The notes below the pieces were generated by a model. That model was given only the letters and a program-made list of their open reading frames with translations, did no database searches and had not been told where the DNA came from. A stretch of 64,000 bases of DNA from UBA10161 sp964581105 (GTDB lineage Archaea; Micrarchaeota; Micrarchaeia; Anstonellales; Anstonellaceae), in contig CAZOMB010000001.1 of assembly GCA_964581105.1 (NCBI GenBank), forward strand, positions 88,237 through 152,236, written 5' to 3'. Every line of letters begins with the position of its first letter. Positions within the stretch are counted from its first letter, which is position 1. The position numbers were made by a program, and so were the translations under genes. This document shows, one piece after another, positions 8,501-16,207 of this stretch.

Positions 8501-8540
8501 TTTTATTAAGGATTAGCGGGAGCTAGATTTTTGAAATCGA

Positions 8541-9533
8541 TTACTTGTTTAGCTCAGGAAACTCAACAGGAATGTCCCTAAACTGGTCTATTTTGTAAAT
8601 GTAAGTCGGCTCAACCCTTTGTATTATGTCTGAGAACTTGTATTTCATCTCATGCATTATTTTCCTGAAAGGCTCCCCCCTTTCAACTTCAACATCAATT
8701 ACCAAATCCCAGTAGCCAAGCACGCGAAGGTGGTGGACTATGTTTGGGTGCATCTGGCAATATGTAAACAGCATTTTTTCCTTTTGCGAAGTCATATTAG
8801 CAAGCTTGAAAAGGACCCTGTGGCGCGGCTTTCCTATAAGCACATGGTCTGGCAAAATGGTATAGCTTTGTATTATGCCTGTGCTCTCAAGCTTTTTGAT
8901 TATGTTTTTTGCAGACATTATTGATATACCCGTATTTGCCGCTATTTTTACAAGAGATACCCTGGCATTGTGGTTTACCATTGACAGGACTTTTCTTTCG
9001 GTTTCCTTAAGCTGTATTTGCTTTACGTCTGCGCCTGTGAACGCTGTGTATTCCTTTTTTGGCTGGGCTTTTTCCTTGATAAGGTATGAGCGGTGGAACT
9101 GCGTAAAGCCTATTGGTATTGTTGTGTCATATTCCCTGAAGTTTTTGCTGAACTTGTTGTTAAGCTCAGTGATTATCTGCTGCAAATGGAATATTCCTTT
9201 TGCACATATTGCTATGATAAGGTCAGCATATCCCTCCCCCCTCATTATTATCGGGATAAACCTGTGCCTGTTAAGATAAGTATAAAGCTCTTTTTCAGAT
9301 TTTTCATCCATGTTCTGCAGCTTGAAAAAATACTGGCCGAAAAAATAGCCTGCTTTCCTGTACTCCACCATTGGCCAGCAGTACTGCAATACTCCTGACT
9401 CGTACAGGTTTTCAACCCTGTACTTTACTACTTGCGGGCTGGTGCGAAGTGATTTTGCTATAAAGCTATAGGACTTTCGCGAGCCCTGGTCAAGCAGATA
9501 CAGAATTTTCCTGTCCAAAGTATCAATGCCCAT
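8541..9533 (-). CDS. Tandem Lrp/AsnC-family transcription regulator
   Basis: 330 aa, twice the usual length of Lrp/AsnC proteins, with two copies of the wHTH-plus-ligand-domain unit. The first HTH (residues about 1-55) reads TLDRKILYLLDQGSRKSYSF and TSPQVVKYRVENLYESGVL. The second (about 178-230) reads ETERKVLSMVNHNARVSLVK and ISIMSAKNIIKKLESTGII. Each is followed by an alpha/beta sensor-like part (YADLIIAICAKG; YWDLVIDVEVE). Such fused forms act as DNA-binding regulators. It lies between ftsZ1 (convergent) and Cys-rich member B (divergent) and could regulate either; that is inference from position. A TATA-like TTTATAA occurs about 25-30 nt upstream. Confidence 0.88.
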   Translation of the reverse strand: MGIDTLDRKILYLLDQGSRKSYSFIAKSLRTSPQVVKYRVENLYESGVLQYCWPMVEYRKAGYFFGQYFFKLQNMDEKSEKELYTYLNRHRFIPIIMRGEGYADLIIAICAKGIFHLQQIITELNNKFSKNFREYDTTIPIGFTQFHRSYLIKEKAQPKKEYTAFTGADVKQIQLKETERKVLSMVNHNARVSLVKIAANTGISIMSAKNIIKKLESTGIIQSYTILPDHVLIGKPRHRVLFKLANMTSQKEKMLFTYCQMHPNIVHHLRVLGYWDLVIDVEVERGEPFRKIMHEMKYKFSDIIQRVEPTYIYKIDQFRDIPVEFPELNK

Positions 9534-9594
9534 ACTTTTAAATAATCAATTAAAACTTATAAATTTAACTAATTTTTAAAAAAAATGAGCCAGA

Positions 9595-9664
9595 AATTAT
9601 AAATATAGGATTATACCCAATAGGACACACGAGAAGACACTGATAATAACATAAGAGGGAGCTT
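9595..9664 (+). promoter_or_regulatory. Promoter and Shine-Dalgarno of Cys-rich member B
   Basis: TTATAAATATA at 9597-9607 is a strong archaeal TATA. Transcription would start near 9630. A GAGGGAG Shine-Dalgarno at 9655-9661 precedes the ATG at 9665. The AT-rich 60 bp between this promoter and the divergent Lrp-type gene holds TATA elements for both strands and is the likely site for the regulator to act. Confidence 0.5.
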
Positions 9665-11266
9665 ATGGGCATAAACAGCGCATGGAAATCAACCTGCAAG
9701 GTTCTCCTGAAAGAGGAGATTGGCGACCTCAAGGGCTATGAGTATTACCTGAAAAAATTTATGGGCCCTGTGAGCGCAAAAAGAAAGTCAGTGCTGTCAG
9801 GAAAACAAGTGACAACTGCTGATGATGATTTTGGGCTGCCAACCAGGTTTATCTCAAATTCAGAGAGGGAGCAATATGCTAAGCTGTACTCAAAGCCTTT
9901 TGACATCAACAGGATAAAAGACATTGACTCTGCCATCCAGGAGCTTGAAGAGCGCTTCATTTACTCAGGAGACATTGTGCTTGGAAAGTCAGTGGCTGTT
10001 GAAAACTGCCAAAGGTGCACAGATGTTTCAGATACTTATTGGTCACAGGATGTTTCTGACAGCAGGAATATTGCCTATTGCTCAATGCTGCGCTATTCAA
10101 CTTTTGTTTTCGGGTCAGACTGCACAGGGGAAATAGATTTTGTTATCAAGAATTTCCAGGGCTGGAAGAGCAGAAGGCTTATGGAAACAACAAATACCCA
10201 GTACTGCTCAGATGTTTACTTTAGCGCAAACATGAGGTACTCTGCAGAGTGCATGTTCTGCTTTAATCAGGAAGGAAAAAGAAATATGATAGGGAATTTG
10301 CAGCTTGGCAAAGATGAATATTCTAAGCTCAAGCAAAAGCTGGTTGAAGATATTAGAGGAGAGCTTGGGTCAAAAAAAGATATTGTGTCAATAAATGAGC
10401 TTCTTGGCGCGCCTCCAAGGGCAGGCAAATGCGAAAAAAGGCCTGCAACCTGGGATGTTGGTGGAAAAAAACATTTTGCAAGTGATTGCCCGCAAGAGCT
10501 GGACAAGGCATTTGCTTCTGCCTGCTCAGTGCTTTTTGGAAGAAAGCTATCAGGAAAAATGACTGATTATGAGAAATGGCTCATGAAAAATGTGCGTGCG
10601 CCGCCTAAGTCAAAAAGTAAGTTATCAGGAAAAAGCCTTTACATTTTGCCAATCCTGTTCAATGAGCCTGTGAGAGACACGCACATAAGCCTTGAGGAGG
10701 CAAGGCAGGCGTCACGACTTCATATTTCTGAAGAGGATGCACAAAAGCTGTGCATCTCAAATGCAAAGCAAATACTAAAGCCAGTTGCACTTTTCACGTC
10801 AGATGTAAAGCTGGGGGAAAATGTCCAGGTAAAAGACACTGTGAGCTTTGCTGATTCAATAAATATTTTTGGCAGCTCAACAATGTATGGCTCAAAAAAC
10901 TGCGCATATGGCTGCTGGGTGTCGCACAATGCTGAAAATATGTTTGGCTGCGACCACACCTTTTACTCAAAATTCTGCATTCATGCATACAGGTCCCTAA
11001 AGCTTGTAAGATGCTTTGAAATCAGCGACTCAAAGGACTGCTCTGACTGCTTTTTTTGCCACAACTGCGAAAACTGCCATGAATGCATGTTCTGCTTCAA
11101 CGTGAAATCAAAGCGCTATGCAATAGGCAATGTTGAGGTGGGAAGGGAAAAATATTCCAAAATCAAGAAGATGCTGCAGCAGGAGATTGCAAAAAGGCTT
11201 GAAGAAAAAAAGGAAATTGGCATTGGAATTTACAATATAGGGTGTCAAATCAAGGGAAAAAAGTGA
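9665..11266 (+). CDS. Cys-rich two-unit repeat protein, family member B
   Basis: 533 aa, function unknown, and the best-preserved member of the family. The first half starts AWKSTCKVLLKEEIGDLKGY and contains DIDSAIQELEERFIYSGDIV, then a Cys-rich repeat block ending ECMFCFNQEGKRNMIGN. The second half starts near residue 275 with CSVLFGRKLSG and DYEKWL, and ends CENCHECMFCFNVKSKRYAI, then a Lys/Glu-rich helix. The two halves align with each other, so the gene arose by internal duplication. CxxC and CxxxC pairs cluster at the end of each half. No transmembrane helix or signal peptide. It has its own promoter and lies directly upstream of ftsZ2 on the same strand (about 170 nt apart). From memory, similar CFN...IGN motifs occur in uncharacterised CPR/DPANN proteins; this could not be checked. 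Confidence 0.75.
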   Translation: MGINSAWKSTCKVLLKEEIGDLKGYEYYLKKFMGPVSAKRKSVLSGKQVTTADDDFGLPTRFISNSEREQYAKLYSKPFDINRIKDIDSAIQELEERFIYSGDIVLGKSVAVENCQRCTDVSDTYWSQDVSDSRNIAYCSMLRYSTFVFGSDCTGEIDFVIKNFQGWKSRRLMETTNTQYCSDVYFSANMRYSAECMFCFNQEGKRNMIGNLQLGKDEYSKLKQKLVEDIRGELGSKKDIVSINELLGAPPRAGKCEKRPATWDVGGKKHFASDCPQELDKAFASACSVLFGRKLSGKMTDYEKWLMKNVRAPPKSKSKLSGKSLYILPILFNEPVRDTHISLEEARQASRLHISEEDAQKLCISNAKQILKPVALFTSDVKLGENVQVKDTVSFADSINIFGSSTMYGSKNCAYGCWVSHNAENMFGCDHTFYSKFCIHAYRSLKLVRCFEISDSKDCSDCFFCHNCENCHECMFCFNVKSKRYAIGNVEVGREKYSKIKKMLQQEIAKRLEEKKEIGIGIYNIGCQIKGKK

Positions 11267-11274
11267 ATTCCTAC

Positions 11275-11433
11275 GAACGCGCGCGCGTGCGCATTTAGGA
11301 AATCTATTTAAATGTGCTTGCAGTAGTAAATGCGGCGACCAAGATGGAATGCTTTGTAACGTCTGAGTAATAATGCAAGGCGTTAGCGGAAGCATCATCC
11401 AGGTTACAAAACAAAAGATGGGGGTTGGGCTAT
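11275..11433 (+). promoter_or_regulatory. ftsZ2 promoter and structured 5' leader with uORF
   Basis: GAACGCGCG (11275-11283), TATTTAAAT (11305-11313) and CGGCGACC (11333-11340) repeat the ftsZ1 promoter with identical spacing. An ATG at 11344, where ftsZ1 has its start codon, opens MECFVTSE followed by TAA TAA. It is in frame with ftsZ2 and resembles the FtsZ1 N-terminus MDSLVKSV. The remaining leader can fold: ATGCTT (11349-11354) with AAGCAT (11390-11395), enclosing TAACG (11357-11361) with CGTTA (11381-11385). A competing 8-bp pairing is TTTGTAAC (11353-11360) with GTTACAAA (11403-11410). The two folds exclude each other. Confidence 0.55.
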
Positions 11434-12480
11434 ATGTTTGAAAGCGTATCTTCGGAAAAAAAGGAAACAGAAACACTCATGAGCAATGAGGAGGTAAGAA
11501 TAGCTGTAATTGGAGTCGGCGGAGCGGGCTGTAACACTGTTGGAAGGATGATGAGAAGCGGGATAAAAAGTGCCCAGACAATCGCTGTTAATACTGACCA
11601 GCTTCATTTGAAAGTCACAAATGCGCACAAAAGGGTTTTGATTGGCTCAAATATCACAAAAGGGCTTGGGGCAGGAGGATTTCCTGAGGTTGCCACAAAA
11701 TGCGCTGAAATGAGCAAAGGAAAACTTACAGAAGTAATTGGCCCCCGTGAACTTGTTTTCATTGCAGCAGGAATGGGAGGAGGCACTGGAACCGGAGCAG
11801 CACCTGTAATTGCAGAGGTTGCAAAAAACCAGGGAGCAACAGTTGTTTCTGTTGTTACAATCCCATTCAGGCTTGAAAGGGCAAGAGTGCAAAAGGCAAA
11901 ATGGGGCCTTGAAAGGCTTGCAGCAGTTTCAGACACTGTTATAGTGATTGAAAATGACAGGCTTGTGAATTATGTGCCTAACCTTCCTATCAATGATGCA
12001 TTTAACCTGGCAGACGCAATCACTGGCAAGGCAATTACAGGGATTGCTGACACCATAATGTTCCCGTCACTTATGAACATTGACTTTGCAGATGTTAAAT
12101 CTGTGATGGACAATGGGGGCTTTGCCTTGATTTCAATGGGTGAGGGCAGAGGGCCTGACAGGATTGAGCAGGTTGCAAGAAGCACTCTTGAAAACCCTCT
12201 GCTTGATGTTTCTGCTGAAGGCGCAAAAGGGGCATTGCTTCACATTGGAGGAGGCCCGCAGCTTACCCTTGGAGAGGGAATTGACATTGGAGAGAAGATT
12301 TCAGAGAGCTTTGACCTGAATGCTGACGTAAAAATAGGCGCAAGGCTTGACCCAACCCTTGGAGACGGGCTTTCAGTAACTGCAATAGTAACTGGCATAC
12401 ACAACCCATATGCACAAGGGACAGCAAAAGCAGACAAGCAAGCCGAAAAAGTCGTGGAAATGGATGTAATCAACTTCTGA
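11434..12480 (+). CDS. ftsZ2: Cell division protein FtsZ (FtsZ2)
   Basis: Second tubulin-like GTPase of the window, about 348 aa from the ATG at 11434 (a TTG three codons upstream is a weaker choice; GGGGGTTGGG lies just before). Visible: IGVGGAGCNTVGRMM, the GTP-binding signature GGGTGTGAAPV (115-125) and NIDFADVKS in the T7 loop. It should co-polymerise or act beside FtsZ1 in the division ring. The N-terminal segment before the globular domain differs from FtsZ1 (FESVSSEKKETET), because the ancestral N-terminus seems to have become an upstream ORF. It is downstream of Cys-rich member B and convergent with tRNA-Ala. Confidence 0.96.
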   Translation: MFESVSSEKKETETLMSNEEVRIAVIGVGGAGCNTVGRMMRSGIKSAQTIAVNTDQLHLKVTNAHKRVLIGSNITKGLGAGGFPEVATKCAEMSKGKLTEVIGPRELVFIAAGMGGGTGTGAAPVIAEVAKNQGATVVSVVTIPFRLERARVQKAKWGLERLAAVSDTVIVIENDRLVNYVPNLPINDAFNLADAITGKAITGIADTIMFPSLMNIDFADVKSVMDNGGFALISMGEGRGPDRIEQVARSTLENPLLDVSAEGAKGALLHIGGGPQLTLGEGIDIGEKISESFDLNADVKIGARLDPTLGDGLSVTAIVTGIHNPYAQGTAKADKQAEKVVEMDVINF

Positions 12481-12522
12481 TTCCACTTTCTTTTTCTTTA
12501 TTTTTTCCATCAAAAAGGATAG

Positions 12523-12654
12523 TGGACTGAGGGGGATTTTCAGTCCTTTTTCCAGTTTTTGGTGAAGCTTTTTGCGCCAAAGGCGGAAAAAGGTTCTTTG
12601 AACCCCCGGCCTCGTCGTTGCGAACGACGCGCTCTACCGCTGAGCTATCAGCCC
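12523..12654 (-). tRNA. tRNA-Ala(CGC) with T-loop intron
   Basis: The 5' part GGGCTGA-TA-GCTC...GAGC gives acceptor and D-arm. The anticodon stem CGTCG/CGACG with loop TTCGCAA gives anticodon CGC. The T-stem GGGGG is separated from CCCCC by an insertion. The 3' acceptor strand TCAGTCC restores pairing including G3-U70, the alanine identity element, and the discriminator is A. The inferred intron, 12537-12596 (60 nt, position 59/60), contains complementary arms CCTTTTTCC/GGAAAAAGG and a conserved core shared with other tRNAs here; TTCA/TGAA pairs at its edges as in a bulge-helix-bulge. Mature T-loop: TTCAAAT. CCA is not encoded. Its upstream TTTAAA box is shared with the divergent dph6 gene. 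Confidence 0.85.
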
Positions 12655-12717
12655 GTGAATTTGAAATTTGCTTGAAGAGTTTAAAAAGCACTTCCTCTCT
12701 AATAATATCGTGTTCAC

Positions 12718-13362
12718 ATGAAAGTCGCTGTTTTGTTTTCAGGGGGCAAGGACTCTGTTTTTGCTGCGTTTTGCTGCCTTTTTTCTGGCTGGGAGCCAAT
12801 TCTTCTTACTATTGAGCCTGAAAAGCACTCAACTATGTTCCATCATCCTAATGTAAAATGGTGCAAAAACCAGGCAAAAGCCATGAAACTTCCAATAGTC
12901 AGCATAAAGGCTGATGGAAAAGGGGAAGAAAAAGAGCTTCTTGCAATGAAAAATGCCCTCAAGAAACTGAAAGTACAGGGAGTTGTGTCAGGGGCAATTG
13001 AAAGTGAGTACCAAAAGCAGAGGATTGGCAAAGTGGCGCATGAGCTTGGCATAACAAGCTTTTGCCCTGTCTGGAGGACTGGCAAAGCTTTGCTTGAAGA
13101 GCAGTGCAAATACTTTGAAACTTATTTGGTTTCTGTTGCTGCACAAGGGCTTGGCAAAGGGATGCTTACTAAGAGGTTTGATGCTGACTTTGTTGAGAAG
13201 CTTGGGAAACTAAAGCCTCAGGTCGCAAAAAACCTTGAAGGGGGGGAAGGCGAGACATTTGTTGCAAATGCCCCATTCTTCAAAAAAAGGCTGAAAATAA
13301 AAAAATGGAAAACCTCGTTTGACGGCTCTCAGGGGGCTGCAGAAATTTCCAAATTAACCTGA
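12718..13362 (+). CDS. dph6: Diphthine-ammonia ligase-like ATP pyrophosphatase (Dph6 family)
   Basis: 214 aa with an N-terminal PP-loop SGGKDS (residues 8-13), followed by the family features HHPNVKWCKNQAKAMKLPI, VVSGAIESEYQKQRI and FCPVWRTGKALL. Family members amidate diphthine on EF-2, the last step of diphthamide synthesis. The EF-2 gene of this window keeps the modification-loop motif (IHEDPVHRGPAQ). TTTAAAAAG about 30-40 nt upstream and the absence of a Shine-Dalgarno sequence suggest a leaderless mRNA. The 3' end overlaps the next gene by 9 bp (convergent). Other PP-loop functions cannot be excluded. Confidence 0.85.
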   Translation: MKVAVLFSGGKDSVFAAFCCLFSGWEPILLTIEPEKHSTMFHHPNVKWCKNQAKAMKLPIVSIKADGKGEEKELLAMKNALKKLKVQGVVSGAIESEYQKQRIGKVAHELGITSFCPVWRTGKALLEEQCKYFETYLVSVAAQGLGKGMLTKRFDADFVEKLGKLKPQVAKNLEGGEGETFVANAPFFKKRLKIKKWKTSFDGSQGAAEISKLT

Positions 13363-13998
13363 TTTTCCTGCTATTGACTCAAGCTTGTCTATTATCCCAT
13401 TAAGCTCCTGGCCATATGCTGCTCTTACGCTTATTGATGAGGAAAATATTGCCTCTACTGGGAGCTCCTTTTTCAAATGAATTGTATTGTCGCCAAATGC
13501 TGTTTCGCTTGATATTGGTATTGTTGCCTTTATCGGCACGTTTTCATCAAGGAAAAAGGAAACAGGCTGGCCAGTGCTGCTTATGCCGACAACCTGTGCG
13601 TCAACTGGTATTACAAAGTCTAAAGGCAAATCAAATGTTTTTGGGAAAAGGTCCTTTATTGGGTATTGCCTGTCAAGAACAATTGTTGTTTGCACTGGGG
13701 CAGACATTGTTATATCCCTGTCCTGCAGGGCCTTGAGGTCTTCTGCTATGCCAAGAAGCTTTTCTTTTTGCGACTCTGAAAGCTGCTTGTCTGCAAAAAA
13801 TGCCCCATAAAAGCTGGCAAGTGCAATGACAAGCGCAATTGCTGCCAAAAGAAGCGGAAGGTTGCTTTCTGCAGGAAACTGCATCCTTTGTTGTGGTTGT
13901 GGGCTTTTCTGCCCGCCTGCAGGCGGAGAATAAGAATAAGGCTTGCTCTCTGCTTTCCCTGTGTTGCTTGAAAATCTGCTTGGAAGGGTTGAAACCAT
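13354..13998 (-). CDS. Single-pass membrane protein of unknown function
   Basis: About 214 aa. A Pro/Ser/Gln-rich, probably cytoplasmic N-terminus of about 45 residues is followed by one hydrophobic helix (NLPLLLAAIALVIALASFYG) and an extracytoplasmic beta-rich domain of about 150 residues (TTIVLDRQYPIKDLFP, DFVIPVDAQVVGIS, NTIHLKKELPVEA). The start at 13998 has TTGGTGG upstream and is preferred to the in-frame codon at 14010. No family recognised. Convergent with dph6; divergent from the ferredoxin gene. Confidence 0.6.
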   Translation of the reverse strand: MVSTLPSRFSSNTGKAESKPYSYSPPAGGQKSPQPQQRMQFPAESNLPLLLAAIALVIALASFYGAFFADKQLSESQKEKLLGIAEDLKALQDRDITMSAPVQTTIVLDRQYPIKDLFPKTFDLPLDFVIPVDAQVVGISSTGQPVSFFLDENVPIKATIPISSETAFGDNTIHLKKELPVEAIFSSSISVRAAYGQELNGIIDKLESIAGKSG

Positions 13999-14069
13999 GA
14001 ATACCACCAAGCAGATTCCTCAGGGGAGGATTATAAATGTTAAGTGAGGATTTTTTGCGAGGGGTTTGT

Positions 14070-14348
14070 ATGCCAAAAATAGTTTTCAAAAGCGACGGAA
14101 AGGAAATAGAGGTTGAAAAAGGAACGCCGCTGGTTCAGGCTGCAGAGGATGCCGGCGCAAGCATAACATTTTCATGCAAGGCAGGTGTATGCGTTTCATG
14201 TATCATAAATGTAGTCAAAGGAATGGAAAACTTAGGGGAGAAAACCGAGAATGAAAAGGCCACTTTGGAAGGGTTTGGGGCAAAGCCAAACCAGAGGCTT
14301 GCCTGCCAGTGCACAGTGAACGGCGACGTGGAAATTGAGAATCCGTAA
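14070..14348 (+). CDS. 2Fe-2S ferredoxin
   Basis: 92-aa plant/adrenodoxin-fold ferredoxin. Cluster ligands are Cys36, Cys41 and Cys44 in SCKAGVCVSC (C-x4-C-x2-C) and Cys79 or Cys81 in RLACQC. It carries electrons for an unidentified partner in the cytoplasm. The start at 14070 follows GCGAGGGG; the longer frame from 14037 overlaps the TATA box (ATTATAAAT, 14030-14038) and is unlikely. It stands alone, divergent from the membrane protein gene and followed by tRNA-Ser(TGA). Confidence 0.92.
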   Translation: MPKIVFKSDGKEIEVEKGTPLVQAAEDAGASITFSCKAGVCVSCIINVVKGMENLGEKTENEKATLEGFGAKPNQRLACQCTVNGDVEIENP

Positions 14349-14405
14349 TTTTTTGCTTTTGCTTTTCTGAACTGTTTTAAACTCTTCTTAGCCTAACTTC
14401 CACCA

Positions 14406-14459
14406 TGCCGAGTTGGCAGTTATAGTGCTGAGGCACTGCCTGCCAACATCGTCAAAATT
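14406..14459 (+). repeat. Upstream copy of the tRNA-Ser 5' end plus hairpin
   Basis: TGCCGAGTTGGCAG at 14406-14419 is an exact copy of the tRNA 5' end at 14459-14472. The first copy folds with the following leader: GTTGGCAG (14412-14419) pairs with CTGCCAAC (14440-14447), enclosing AGTGC/GCACT. A TTTAAACT TATA near 14376-14383 would start transcription at about 14404, so the copy heads the pre-tRNA. It could be a tRNA remnant, a leader structure for RNase P, or an intron bounded by direct repeats. Confidence 0.5.
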
Positions 14460-14543
14460 GCCGAGTTGGCAGAATCCGGTATTGCGCTAGACTTGAGATC
14501 TAGTGCCCTTCGGGGCTTAGGAGTTCGAATCTCCTACTCGGCG
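14460..14543 (+). tRNA. tRNA-Ser(TGA)
   Basis: Acceptor GCCGAGT/ACTCGGC (7 bp); anticodon stem CTAGA/TCTAG with loop CTTGAGA (anticodon TGA, decoding UCA); a long variable arm (TGCCCTTCGGGGC); intact T-arm AGGAG-TTCGAAT-CTCCT; discriminator G as usual for serine tRNAs. No intron, unlike most other tRNAs here. CCA is not encoded. Confidence 0.95.
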
Positions 14544-14546
14544 TTT

Positions 14547-15305
14547 TTATTTGAAAGGCTTGCTTTTCTTCCAGAATTCCTCAAAATAGGCCATAAAGCT
14601 ATCTGCAACCTCCTGGCTAACTATCTCTATTGTTATTGGCTTTGAAGAAATTACGCAAATTGCTGCAGTGTCCTTGTAGCACATGTACCAGGTAGGGCTG
14701 TTCAGCTCTATTGGCATGTACCTGGCTTCATTTCCCTTGAAGCTGTTCCTGTTAACAAGCACTTTTCTCAAGGTTTTTGGATGGAAAAGCATCTTGCTTT
14801 TTATGCCTGCCTTTATTCTCCTTAAATGGTCGCGCTGCCAGTATGCATGGTGCGCCTCTGGCTGGCCATAATGAATCCCAAAGTAAACATAGGTTTCCCC
14901 CCTTTTCAGCTTCTGGTATGTGTGCTCATGGGCAGTTATCATGCCTTTCATGCCCTCATAGATTGTTACTTTGCTCCTTTCCCCTAAATTCTGCAATGCT
15001 GCAAATGAAGGCATCTGCTTTTCAAGCTCTTTGTGGCACAACACCATTTCCTGTTGCTTCTTGCCAATATAATCAAGAAGCTGGTTTGGGGCAGAAGCCT
15101 GGTAATATTTTATCTTTCTCTTTATTATGTGAGAAACAAGCCCTTTTTCTGTAAGGCGTGAAAGTATCTGGTATATTATTGAGCGGGAAACGCCTGCCTT
15201 TTGGGCTGCCTTGCCTGCTGATGAAAGGCCTGCCTCAAGCAAAGCAAGATATACTTTTGATTCGCCGCCTGTAAGCCCTGCTTTTTTGAGAAGATCTTCC
15301 CTCAT
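14547..15305 (-). CDS. TrmB-like transcription regulator
   Basis: 252 aa. The N-terminal winged HTH (residues about 5-70: GLTGGESKVYLALLEAG, SAGKAAQKAGVSRSIIYQIL, LTEKGLVSH) is typical of the archaeal TrmB family. A helical linker and a C-terminal sensor-like domain (VTIYEGMKGMITAHEHTY, YVYFGIHYG) follow. TrmB-type proteins repress or activate sugar and other metabolic genes by binding effectors at the C-terminal domain. It ends 3 bp from tRNA-Ser(TGA) and is divergent from Cys-rich member C, a possible target. Confidence 0.85.
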   Translation of the reverse strand: MREDLLKKAGLTGGESKVYLALLEAGLSSAGKAAQKAGVSRSIIYQILSRLTEKGLVSHIIKRKIKYYQASAPNQLLDYIGKKQQEMVLCHKELEKQMPSFAALQNLGERSKVTIYEGMKGMITAHEHTYQKLKRGETYVYFGIHYGQPEAHHAYWQRDHLRRIKAGIKSKMLFHPKTLRKVLVNRNSFKGNEARYMPIELNSPTWYMCYKDTAAICVISSKPITIEIVSQEVADSFMAYFEEFWKKSKPFK

Positions 15306-15418
15306 GAAAGTGGTTTGTCTTTAGACCTATTTAATGCTTTGCATAATGTGCACCAGTGGTGGTGTGCTATTATATAAATATAAGGCAGGTGAAATTAAGT
15401 GTTAGGAGAAGGATTTAT

Positions 15419-16207
15419 ATGGATACAACAGCAGAGAAAACCGCTGTGCTTGCAGCCCTTGAAAGAGCATGGGCAGGCACTTGCAGGGTTGTGCTCATGG
15501 GAGAGGTTGGGCCATTGATGGAATTTGAGCCTTACTTAACTAGGAGGAAGGAGAAGTGCAGGCTTGAAAAGTCATTAATATCTGGAAAGCGGGTTGCAGT
15601 GATTGGCACTTACCCAAAAGGAAGCAGATTCATATCTGACAAAGAGGCTAAACAATACCTGGAAAAAACCAAGGGCATGAAGCTGGACATAAATTCAGTA
15701 AAAGACATTGACTCTGCTATTGGAGCATTCTCAGAAATTGCAGCATATGCAGGAGATGTAGTGCTTGGAAGGTCATACGGGGTTTTGGAATCAACAAAAG
15801 TTGTTGAGTCAAGCTATGTGTTTAGCTCATCTGATGCGATTTACAGCAAGTTCATAGCATTCACGCAAATAGCCAAATACTCTGAAAATGTTTTTGGATG
15901 CATAAGCGCTGGAAAAAACTCCCGCTTTGCAATAGCCTGCGCAGAGTCTTATGAGTCTGCACGAACATTTGAGTGCTTTTATGTGTACCATGCTTCAGAC
16001 TGCGTTTACAGTGCAAACGTTGAAAACTGCCAGGACTGCATTTTCAGCTTTAACTTAAGGGGAAAGAGGAGGTGCATTGGCAACCTTGAGCTTGCCCCTG
16101 ACAAATACAGGCAGTTAAAGGAAAAGCTGCTCTCAGAGGCAAGGCAAATGCTGTCGGAAAAGAAGAGCCTGCCATCAATATATGACATTGTGAGGGGAAA
16201 AACATGA
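15419..16207 (+). CDS. Cys-rich repeat protein, member C first half
   Basis: About 262 aa, equal to the first half of members A and B. It starts ERAWAGTCRVVLMGEVGPL, has DINSVKDIDSAIGAFSEI, the repeat block with C/Y/S-rich strands, and ends CQDCIFSFNLRGKRRCIGN plus a basic helix. The ATG at 15419 aligns with the other members and has GGAG upstream; a TATATAAATA box lies at about 15370-15380. The second half is a separate gene overlapping by ATGA (16204-16207), so the two-unit protein is here a two-subunit operon. Function unknown. Confidence 0.75.
   Translation: MDTTAEKTAVLAALERAWAGTCRVVLMGEVGPLMEFEPYLTRRKEKCRLEKSLISGKRVAVIGTYPKGSRFISDKEAKQYLEKTKGMKLDINSVKDIDSAIGAFSEIAAYAGDVVLGRSYGVLESTKVVESSYVFSSSDAIYSKFIAFTQIAKYSENVFGCISAGKNSRFAIACAESYESARTFECFYVYHASDCVYSANVENCQDCIFSFNLRGKRRCIGNLELAPDKYRQLKEKLLSEARQMLSEKKSLPSIYDIVRGKT

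Noticed and set aside
12481..12522. Possible small gene after ftsZ2
   Set aside because: Only a T-rich stretch suited to transcription termination between convergent units.
14406..14543. tRNA-Ser 5' copy considered as an att site of an integrated element
   Set aside because: Integrases usually duplicate tRNA 3' ends; only 53 bp separate the copies and no integrase is present.
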